Assembly (NCBI GenBank): GCA_003049465.1 | Contig: PYSS01000033.1 | Location: 69,903-133,902 of the forward strand | Direction of reading: 5' to 3' | DNA length: 64,000 nt | DNA from: Magnaporthiopsis rhizophila | Lineage: Eukaryota; Ascomycota; Sordariomycetes; Magnaporthales; Magnaporthaceae | Shown here: piece after piece, positions 31,875 through 42,204 of the stretch | Layout: each line of letters begins with the position of its first letter | How positions within the stretch are numbered: position 1 is the first letter of the stretch | Made by a program: the position numbers and the translations under genes | Notes under the pieces: model-generated | Told to the model about the DNA's origin: nothing | Seen by the model: only the letters and a program-made list of their open reading frames with translations | The model's database searches: none

Positions 31875-33895
31875 ATGGGTTTCGATCAGGACAAAACCGC
31901 CCCTGAATTGAAGAGAATCATCCTCCATTTTGTAAGAAGCGCCATCAACTCCGGCGGGCAGAGTTGTCGGTGGGAGAAGGCCTTGCTAAATGTCACTTGA
32001 AGGATTACGACTGCTTTTATGCCCAGGTGGTCGAGAACAAGCACCCCTCGCTAAAGTCTCGGCCTCTGGGGATAAAGCAAAAAAGCATTCTCGCCACCTG
32101 CAACTATGCCGCGAGGGCCCGCGGCGTCAAGAAGCTCGGGCTCATCTCCGAGGCCAAGAAGCTGTGCCCGGACCTAGTCGTGGTCAACGGGGAGGACCTA
32201 ACGCCCTTCCGGGACGTCTCCAAGGCCCTCTACCGTGTGCTGAGATCCTCTTGCGGCCACAACCCCAAGGCTGAGCGCCTGGGCCTGGACGAGGTCTTCC
32301 TAGATGTCACCGACATCGTGGGCTACAACCTGCAGCTGCTCAACCCGCACGACCTCGCCCGCTCTTTTTTCTGCCTGTCCGAGACGGATCCCGAGCTCGG
32401 CTTCGCGTTTGACGCCACCACTTTTGCAGGGTGTGTCGCTGTTGCTCCTGGCAACAACAGCGCCCTCGCAGACGACGCTACTGCCGTCTTGTCGCGTTTT
32501 TCCCTCGAACAAGGACCGTCTACTGCCAACCGCTGCTACCAGAGGCTTCTGCTCGCGTCACACCTGGCCTTTTACCTGCGCCAAAGGATCGAGGAACAGG
32601 GGTACACATGCGCCTGCGGCATCTCGACCAACAAGGCCCTCAGCAAGCTGGTCGGGGGCCTGAACAAGCCCCGAAACCAGACCACGCTTGTGGCCCTCAG
32701 CCAGGAGGACTTGAGCTCCTTCCTGGACCCGTACCGCCTTCGCAGTGTGCCCGGCATCGGAGGCAGGATGGTCAGTGTGCTGGAGAGCCATGTCTTGCGC
32801 TCGAGGGATGCTGCCGCAGGAAATGCAAAAAAGGAGAACGGCGACAATAACAACGGCGAGGAACAGCCCCTGACTGTGGGCCAGCTGAGAGCGCACCCCG
32901 GTGTAGGCCCCGAGCTTTTGGAGGACCTCCTCCGCCCGCTGGGGATGGAGAAGGGGATAGGCGAGAGGACCTGGGCGTTGCTCCACGGCCGGGACCCGTC
33001 CGAGGTCAAGGCGGCGAGCGACATACCGACGCAGATCAGCATCGAAGACACGTACGCCAGCGCAGGTCTGAACACCACCGCCCAGGTGAGGCGAGAGCTC
33101 ACCAAGATCTCGGCCTCGCTCATCACGCGGATGCGCGCCGACCTTTTAGCAGAAGATATTGCCAGTAGCGGCAGCGGCGTTGGCGCAGCACACCGCAAAG
33201 TGGTGATAGATACTGCCGGCGCCCGGAGATGGATCGCCGTCCCCAGGATCTTGCGCCTCACGACACGGCCTAGACACAACGGTGGCGGCTTGCCAGAAGG
33301 CAGCCGCGAATACAACTACAACCACGGCCGCGCGAGCCGGAGCCAGCTCTTCCCCGGCTTCCTGCTGAGCCTCGCACAGCCCGTGGACCAGCTCGCGCAA
33401 CGCCTCGCCGAAGAGATTCTCATGCCCATGTTCCACCGTCTCGCGACGCCCCAACCAGGCAGCAGCAGCGGAGGTGGCGGCGGTTACGACGTTGGACTTC
33501 TGAACGTGTGCGTCGCCAACGTGACTATGGCGGCGGGCGACGGCGCCGGCAGCAGCGGTCGCGACATTGCCGACATGTTCAGGCGGCGCGACGAGTTCCG
33601 GCGCGAGTTTACCGTGTACGACGACGCGCCCGAGGAGGAGGAGCAGCAGCAACCTCCTCTACCAGTCTCCACCGACGACCCGACGATGCTGCCCGACAGT
33701 GACGTGAATGCCCAAGAAGACAATCTTCTGGAGACGTCTGTCCTAGGCGACGTTGAAGACGATCTTTTCGAGGGAGGCGACGAAACGGACCCCTGGGATG
33801 GCCATGACGCCCAGCGCTGTCGGACGTGCGGTCACGCCATACCCACCTTTGCCCTGGAGGCGCACTACCGGTACCACCTGCTGGAGGATGGATGA
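31875..33895 (+). CDS. POLI: Y-family translesion DNA polymerase (iota-like)
   Basis: Two exons, 31875-31931 and 32003-33895, give 649 residues. The intron runs GTAAGA to AAG. The join creates RIILHF/DYDCFYAQVVENK, the Y-family motif I with the metal-binding Asp20. Motif III ERLGLDEVFLD supplies Asp115 and Glu116. CGISTNKALSKLVGGLNKP is the palm/thumb signature. VRSVPGIGGR-like helix-hairpin sequence (LRSVPGIGGRM) follows. The ATCNYAARARGVKKL block is closest to polymerase iota. A C-terminal C-x2-C-x11-H-x3-H finger (CRTCGHAIPTFALEAHYRYH) looks like a ubiquitin-binding UBZ module, which fits recruitment to ubiquitinated PCNA. It acts in the nucleus, bypassing DNA lesions. Confidence 0.88.
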
Positions 33896-36392
33896 ACTGC
33901 GCAAGCTAAATACGGTGCTATGGCCATGCCGGTCGTCGTCTGTGCCCGTACGCCCGCCAACGCGAATCGAATACCTACCCAAGGGCAACTTTCAGCATCG
34001 TGGGCAAGAAAAGAGAAGACGTGCGAGGTGACCCTGAAGAGCTGGCCAGGAAGTGCGACGAAGACCTGAGCTGTCGACAAAGGTTGGGCAGGCGACGGGT
34101 AGGTATGACGCCCAGGGGCTCATGGTGGCTGCCTTCAAGTCAGACGGCTACCTAGATGGTATGTTCTTCGGGGACGTGGAAAGATGTTGCCGTCTCCGCG
34201 TTCCCGACGAGACCTGCCACCAAGAATCAATACAGTACCTTGGATCGCCCGCCCCGTTTAGGAATCTAGCGCCACTATCCCTTCGAGTGCGGTTAAGGTG
34301 CCAAGGTTCGCTCGGATGGGCTCTGGAGCCTGCCGTAAAAGATAAAGCGTGCCGACGCAGTGCGACGTCGGTGCCGACCCGCCGATCTCCCACCTCTCGG
34401 CCAACCAGATATTGCTATCAGGGATTAATTCCGGAGACTTTTTCCTAATTTGAAGGTCGGCACCTTCACCGCACTCCCTCCCTGATCGGGAACCGACCCG
34501 TCTCCAGCGTCCAATCAGCTTGCCTTCCTAGCAGTGTCCCTTTTGACGCTTTTGGCGGTTCGGCAACGCAGGGCGGAACAGAGGTGTGGCCGTATATCTC
34601 TAGCCGCCAATACAGCCCGTTCGTATCATCTACAGCTCGAGCAAGCACCAGCACCGCTCGGCTGGCCCTTGCTCCCTGCGCATCAGTCTATGTCGGGCGC
34701 ATCTCGCCGCAACCATGCAGCCCACGCTCCAGCCGCCGCCGATCCAGCGCCGCCTGACCATCACATGGCTGCCATTATCTACGGTTGGAGCCTGGCGTAA
34801 CCCAGATGATACACCCTTCCAGGGTCAAAACGCTAGATCTCCCGTTCTTCGTCCAAACACGAGATCCCCATGCTGGAATAAACTCTCTCCCTACAAAACC
34901 AGATTTTAAGTGCGTCCGGATCTAACGCTTCCGACCTGGAAGGGTGTAAGGGAAAAACCCCCTATTCCCTCATGCAAGTGTTCGGATGGGAAGCGGGAAG
35001 CCCACCCGTAACCTTAATTCCCTAGAAGGGTGCACGTATAGCAGCCGCCATCGCGAATCTGACGATATAACTCCTCGGGCCCGAGTTGCACATGACCGGG
35101 CACAGCCCCGGCCTCGAGGACGAACCACGAAGCAGAAACCACTCGGTGGCAGCGATAGCAGAGAGGTCGAAAGACGTGTCATGCGAGGCATGTGCGCAAG
35201 GCTGGACGCTATCTGCGAGGCCTGGCCTGGCAGGTGAACGAGAGACGCTACGTGGCGCCACATTGTGCTAAGGGTTGTTTTTAGCGTACATTGCGGAGCC
35301 CCGACATCGAGCGTCTTTCTCTCCCGCTTTGCGTCAATTTATCGTGCCTGGCCTATTCTCGCCCGCAAACGACATACATCGGCAGTCGGCAACCATTCCA
35401 CTAGATCCCCTGAAACCGTCCCCCGTCTCGCCAGCCATCAACGAGAACGAGAAAAGTCTGCACAGGGCGTGACCGGCGACCGGTCACAAGCACGCAGCCC
35501 AACGTATTCCGTCGAGCCTGGCCGAACACACTCTTCAAGCCCTCACCGTGCCACATCTGCGCCAATCGAACGCACGGAAAAAGCAACCGGTGAAGGTCAA
35601 AAGAGCCGCCACCTCACCCCTCCTTCACACGCCCAGCCGCCACTGAAAACGCCCGATCAGCCAGCCGCATTTGACGAGGGGCGGCTTTACTGGCATACGA
35701 GCACGGGCCATGTATTGCAGCTTGGCATCTGACATCGAACACATCAAAACCATGTCCATCATTGGCCATTTCTTATACACAAAGAGGCGGCGTACAGCGC
35801 AATGTTGCCTATTATTCTTACCCTCTCGTCAAGCAGCGTGTATATCAATAATGAAGTCGACGCCCCACCTCTATCCTTCAAGCCATCCTTCTCCATTGGC
35901 GTGCCGTCCCTGAGGGTGTGCTCGCGGTTCTCCCCGGGCCGCGTTTTCGGGCCCTCCCTGCCGGCGACCTCTGCGGGCCAGGCTTCACCGCCAAACTTGT
36001 GCTGTAAATCTCACTGACGATGCGTGGACTCGGTCAACGTCTCGTGGACGGTTATGTGGACGCATGCCACTCGCTGGACACTTGCGGTATGTGATGGAGC
36101 CGGCGAGGCCGCGATCCAACCGCCACTGAGGCTTTATGCAAGCAGCCGTGAATGCCCATGGCCACGTAGGAATCCGTCTTGTTTTTATGGATGGCATCAA
36201 AGGCAACCATGTTGTTGCCAGCTGGCCGTGAGATCGGCATCTTTGCTGTCGTGTTGCTCGTGTATATAACTTCTCGAAATCCCGCTCATAGCTAAATTGG
36301 AGCCCGATTTCATTATTCTCTTCTATCCCTCTCGGCAGCAACTTAACCCTTTCCTTCTCATCCGTCTTACCAAACAACCCAGCTATAACACC
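33896..36392. other. 2.5 kb without a supported gene, one dispersed repeat
   Basis: Holds one copy of a dispersed repeat (34275-34450). A TATA-like GTGTATATAAC at about 36261, some 130 bp before the small gene at 36393, is a plausible promoter element. Several 60-100 codon frames have no recognisable features. Confidence 0.4.
34275..34450. repeat. dispersed repeat, copy 1
   Basis: Shares CTATCCCTTCGAGTGC and then CCCGCCGATCT, TCTCGGCCAACCAGA and AATTCCGGA..C.TTTTCCTA with 60252-60361. This copy has about 77 extra bases after the first block. It could be a solo terminal repeat or a transposon scrap. Confidence 0.6.
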
Positions 36393-36812
36393 ATGCATCA
36401 CTTCTCCTCGCCCCAAGACCAGCATAACGACGCTGGCCGCCCTGGCCTCGTCGGACTCACCAATAAGCCTTACACCAGCCTTGTCGAGTGCAATGGTACG
36501 TCTAACTAAATCGTATTCTACCGTGATCTCCATGCACGGACGCGGAAGCTTACCCATATCATAGGCACCTTCGAGGGTCCATACCCACTTGCGTACGCGA
36601 ACCCGCCGTCTCAAGCCACGGCACATGCCTCTGACGGCAGAGCGAACGAGCCGGCACCGGATACCCGCAGCACCAGGCAGATGGCCACCGCCGAGCTGTC
36701 GGCCGTGCAGGTCAAGCACGCCACCGAGCCTTCCACCCTGAATAAGAATGGTGTGGATGAAGTCGCGCTTCTTCACATCGGGGCATGGACCTACAAGCCG
36801 AGCCGGGCCTAG
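36393..36812 (+). CDS. small orphan protein (116 residues)
   Basis: Two exons, 36393-36495 and 36565-36812, are joined by a canonical intron (GTACGT to TAG) that turns ...VECN into GTFEGPYPLAYANPPSQ in frame. A TATA-like box lies about 130 bp upstream. The protein is hydrophilic, with no signal peptide, membrane span or known domain. It ends HIGAWTYKPSRA before TAG. Good splice sites, in-frame joining and balanced composition support a real gene. I recognise no homologue, so it may be lineage-specific. Confidence 0.5.
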
Positions 36813-39800
36813 GTCTCGGCGTCCCACAAGATGAGGGTTTGAATAACCCCGAGGGCCAAGACCAGATGAGACATGGATTTCATTTTTCATAACTTCTTTT
36901 CAATGTACAAAGAGTAGGGATCAGCAGGCTATACGGCTATGTATATTTCAACGCGCCTGCTCCACGGCGGGGTTGTTGGGTGATGCCGCTACTCTCGTTG
37001 ATTGAGGCTCATATCTGGTCTAGGACAACATGGATATCCGGTAATGGAAGGATGGAGAGTTAGGATATGGCAGAACATGGAGCAGTGGTACAATGGAACC
37101 ATGTCTTCTTGTAATCTTTCATAGTTATAAGGTTTTTTTAACCAGGGGAAGAAGGTATTGATAATTATTGCTACCATTAGCGCCCGTCCCGGTCTACGTG
37201 CTTGTTAAAAAACAATGTTTTTTACACCTAGAAATCACTGTTACCAAAAACATACGAATAAACACATGAAATAATTTGTTAAAACAGGCATTTAACTGGT
37301 TTGGATTTCGTTTTAATTAACTTTTTTTTTTAAAAAGTTATACCGTTTAAAAAAAAAAATGTAATAAACGCCATGTTTTTAACTTTGGTATGGAAAAATA
37401 AAAACAGGTCGTTGCCTGGGACAGGACCGAAAGTACGTATTTCAATGAAAATATGGAACAATGAGCTCCAAGGCAAAAGAAAACAACCGAGCGGATAAGT
37501 GACCAAGAAACAGAGTGAGGGGACGACGATGCATGTTAGGTAAAGTGAAAAAATGAAATGCATTTCGACCACGTCGCTCGGAGCATCGCCCCGAAGCCAA
37601 TCACAGGCGACAGACATCAACCCTAGTAAGACGGTAGCAAAATCTGCATATCCTACAGCATCCAGCCAGCCACCAGAGCCTACAACACTAAGGACCCCGC
37701 CGTCCAGCCCGGTGAGACGACATCCCAGTGACGCCGGTGCTCCTCGTTGTCGTCAAAACCGCGCGCACAGGCCAGCCTCCCCGGCTCCCCAGGCAGGGGT
37801 ACAGCACCCGTCCCTGTTGTTTGGGGCACAGCCGCACGAGGTGGCCCGCGGTCGATGTCCCATCCTCTATGATCCCCCCAAAGACTTTCGTGGCGGTGCA
37901 TAAGCGCCGATTTTGTTTTGACGAAGCGGAAGTCGTCCCTTGTCTTGGACTGAACTCAACTTTCGTGGCGCCTCGCCGCAAAAGCGCAGCGGGCGTCCAG
38001 ACGCAAACGACGTTCGGGCCCGAGATGCCCGGCAAGCGGCCACAGGCAGCGCGAAAAAGGAGGGGTGATGAGCTTTCCCGTCGCCTTGATACATGACGAT
38101 AGGCCAGGACCCGGCTATACGTGTCGAAAGGGCCAAGTCATTGCTGACGAGCACGCGAATCGGGTTCGTTGTAGACCGCTCAGGGCGCCCCCAGCCGCGG
38201 CGCTCATAGTTGACGGCCATGAGGCAGAGAAAGTCGGTGACGGTATCGGTGTGGGTTGGGCTGGTCTGGTCCGGTCTGAGCTGAACTGAACTGGATGCTG
38301 CTTTCATCGGCTCGCTGGATGGCGTGCGCTGTTTGTCCACACGCGCATGTTAGCCTTGGATGAACAACGTACGGCTAGCTGTGCCGCCGCCACCACCTGG
38401 GGCATACACTCAGCATGGATCCTCTCCGGTCCCGAGGGCCGTGGCGCTCGCCGATGTAAGTTCGAGATGCTCTGGGTTAAGTTACACGGCGGATGTCGGC
38501 CACGTCGAACGAAACTGAGTCGAGTCCTCGAACGATGAGCCACCACGGTCGTTGTACACGTCGTCGCGCAGAGAGCGCAGATTTTTCGCTCATGCTAGGT
38601 AGAGGGAACGTGTGGGGCGAGACTTGATGGCCGTCGAGGCCTTGCTCGCTCGGCCTGCGTTTGACGGGGCGCTAACGCGGCCAGCTGCTGAGGCCAGGGT
38701 GCACATTTTTGCTGAAGCGTGCCAAAGCATGCAGGATGTCAGCTTCGTCATTGTCGTTGAGGAACCGTGACTCGTCGGCGAGGTCTTGCTTGATCCACAC
38801 CGGAGGACGCTCCGGCTTGACGTCTTTGGCAGGTCATCCCGCTTGAGCGAGGCTGCATTCCGCGGAGAAAGGTCTCGTCGTCGACGTCGTACGCGAAGTT
38901 TGGCGTAACTCTCCCGGGCAGCATTTTGCTCCTGTTCGAGGCCATCAATGACAAATCGGACACGGATTGCCCTAGGAACAGTCCGCAGGAGAGCTAGTCC
39001 AACCGAGCGCGGTAATTTTAGCTAGCGCCTCTACGACGAGATTACAAGGAAGCTTTACATGAATTCCTGGGCTCGTCCAGCAAGAGTCTCGGCCTTGTTT
39101 GCGGATATATTGGGAGCGGTAAGTGCGCTAAACCAGAGGGAGAAAGAACTGCTCGGTTACGATGTGGCTAGGACACCGGGCTGGCGATCTAGATACTAGA
39201 TGACCAAAGGGTCGCTGGAGAGCAGAAGTTGTTTACGTTATTCATGGTTACTCCGGCTCAGAAATCCCAAGATGTGACAGACGATCCTCGAGCCAGGCAG
39301 GCTGGCAACGACGCCATCAAACCTCTTTCCGTCTCGCCCAGGTTGTGTCCCCAAGCCAGGAGCTGGTGGAGATACACGCGCAGTCTAGCCTTGGTCAACT
39401 GGACCAGACAGCTGAGTACCTCATCCTCGTCTGCCAAGAGCGGATCCGTCCGCCTGCCCGTCGCAAGACATCGACGGTTACACATGGACACCGCTCCCAC
39501 CGGGCGGCAAGCAAACTCTTGATGCTTGGCGCCATTGCGGCGGTGAATGCAGCCTTGCATATATTACACCTTTGACCGAGACGCATAACGACGTGTGGGT
39601 CAACGGCAGCTACGTCCAAAACGCGACATCCGCATCCAACGGTTCGTGCTAAAGGAGCGGGCAGTGCACCAGGGCGGGATCGAGTAACAAACCAGATCGC
39701 TCTTGCAATAACGGTGACCTTTCAAGAGGCCTTTTGGGCAGCGACGCACAGCCAAGTGGACCCAACGGCGTTGACAGGCCTGGGGCGGCTTGACACTTGG

Positions 39801-42204
39801 GGAACGCGCCGATCTGCCGCATAAGCGCTGTCCACCCACCCCTGGGGCCACTAGGATGTCCTTGGGGTTAGGCCGTTGGCGGCTTTGCCTCGACGCTCCT
39901 GTGGAGTGTCTGAAGGCTGTCGACGGCTACCTGCATCAGAACGGTGACGAGGGACGCGGCGGTGGTACCCAGCCCCCAAGATTTGGGGGCACAAGACGCT
40001 GCATGCCCGCCCGGCCGACTTTGCCGACCGACGAGGAACACATACGCCCCAAGATCGGAGAGAGCCGACGGGCTGGAACGTATTTCGGCACCGAGGCGGC
40101 GAAGGATGTCGAGACGTTGCTGAAGCCGTCATGCAGCTGGACGTGGCTGGATACGGCGTCGGCATTGCCGCGCATGTAGGTTGTTGAACGTGAAATGTGG
40201 CACAAGAAAAAACACATCCGCAAAAGGCAGGCTGGGACGATATACACAAAATGTCAATCCTTGGAATGATGAGTGAAGATCGCTTCCTAATGAGGGCTAA
40301 AGGAACTCGGACCCTGTTACACTCGTGAGTCACTGTGCTTTGCTGTGCATCGACGCTGCGTTTTAACGTTTTAATACGGTGTTGCAGTTCACCGTCCCAA
40401 ACGCGTAACGAGACGGTTGATCAAAACACTGTGTTTTTGTGCCTTTTGAGCGCGTCCAGATCCGCTCTTCGTGGATGCTCGCAGGCACCGTAGGGTAGTC
40501 GAGCACGTTGAGGACAACTCGAATATGTAGGTACAGAACTTGCCAAGAGGAACGGGAGACAATACTGCGTCCACCGGGGATCTCACCATGGGCTGGTCCT
40601 CTGTGCCGAGGAGCGCGTCCCACCTTACGTTACGGTACTGCTTACCCGGACCACGAGCGCCCGTGCTCGGCAACCAGTGCCGACGGGGTGACGGGCCATT
40701 TTAGCGGGACCTTGGTGCTTCCAACAACTGGATGGCCTTCTGCGTCATATCCATCAATTCAAACACATTTCAGCGATGTTCATTGCAACGCGAGACGAGG
40801 CCTGAGAAGCGAAACAGTGGTTTTCCGCCTCCACCCCGCACTGACACGACGTGTTGGCCCGGACAGAAGCCGCTATGCCTCTGAAAGACTCGCGGCGCGG
40901 GAGGGGCTTGAGGCTGAAGAACACCCCCGCAACGAATGCAGACATGGATACCGATCCTCCAATGTCGGCTGCGATTTACCAACCGCGCCTCCTGAAGAGC
41001 CCCGCACGGTCCCAAGAGCCCCGAAGGATGATGTTGTTGGTCTGAGGGCAAATGCCATTCCCGACCGGACGGCCCCCAGGATTTTCAGCTTGAGACAAAC
41101 TCGCTCTTGTCATCTTCCCTTCCTCGAAAGTGAGGCAGATTGCGTGATTGCTCTCGACAGTACCGCCCTCTTCTCACGAGTGGTGCAATCCCTGCACGCT
41201 TTGCAGAATGTACTCGTCACCACTTGCACGGGGGTGAGAACTCCGCCACCCATCCTCTCGATATCCATGACGGTGATTCGTCGTCGTCTCAGCGTCTAGC
41301 AACGCCGCGATAAAGCCGCCAGCCATCTTTGGCCGAGATTTGGCCCGCTGTATGCATCACACCCACCCTGCGGTGCCTGCTCCAACCGCCGTTGTTGCGG
41401 CATATTTGGTCTTGGCCTCGTCCGTATGCGGTTTCTGCGAGCCGTGGCCCAGCGTCAGAGATGTCATGAATATGTTTTGACGCGGACCAACAGAGGTTAC
41501 AATAATAGATATCGAACGCCACGACGTGGTGGTGAGTGTCAACGAGAGCCGGGTTCCGGAACGGCCAAGCATCGGCATGGGGCCTCGTATTGGGCCTAGC
41601 TCGGCTTCTACGCGCTGACGCCGCAGCCGAGAACCAGAAGGATCCATCTGAGCTCGAAACAACAGGCGGCTATCGTTACTGCAGAATCAAGCTTAATGTC
41701 CACCCACATGGCTGTACCATGTCTTGGGCACACCAGTGAGGGTGTCAAGGCTGCATTCGCGGGGGCCAACCAACATCCAAGGGCACGTACCCGTTGGGGG
41801 CGGGCGGCAGACGGTGCGCGGTTGGGGTCGCATTTCGATTGAAGAACCCAATCAGTGATTAGCAGCTATCACTGTCATTACCACCCCACCTGGCTCTCTC
41901 GGGTGACGCGACAGAAGACGTGCATATGTTGGACAGCCTAAAGTCCTTCGGGGCCGGCCTGCCTGAGGAGCAAACACTGATGGAATAAACCCCAGGCATA
42001 TCTTGCTCGCACCCCGCTCCTGCCTGCCTGCCATGCTGCTAGCTTGCACTCCACCATACTGCAAAAGACTCATCCCCAACGCACACTAGCCATTCCACTT
42101 CCAGCAGTAGCCTCGAGATATCTTCACTCTAAAGCGGCTCGGCCACGTCGATAGCTTCTCACTAATTCCTTCGTTAGAAGAACGCCGATATATAGCTGCC
42201 CGCA
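36813..42204. other. 5.4 kb without a supported gene, A/T-rich island
   Basis: The stretch 37200-37380 is strongly A/T-rich with poly-T and poly-A runs, unlike its GC-rich surroundings. Minus-strand frames at about 37690-38030 and 40754-41270 look weakly coding (for example ATKVFGGIIEDGTSTAGHL; SVSMSAFVAGVFFSLKP). They lack clear starts, splice sites or family matches and may be decayed genes. Confidence 0.35.
37200..37380. other. A/T-rich island
   Basis: Long runs of A and T (TTTTTTTTTAAAAAG, GTTTAAAAAAAAAAATG) and few G/C bases for about 180 bp. It could be an old mutated repeat or simply a spacer. Confidence 0.6.

Noticed and set aside
35985..36890. 301-codon minus-strand frame
   Set aside because: It overlaps the better supported two-exon small gene at 36393-36812 and shows no protein features.
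37690..38035. Minus-strand frame with ATKVFGGIIEDGTS
   Set aside because: It looks slightly coding but has no ATG at a sensible place, no splice signals and no recognisable family.
40508..41299. 263-codon plus-strand frame
   Set aside because: The composition is random (high Arg/Pro/Ser), there is no domain, and weakly coding-like pieces exist on the opposite strand instead.
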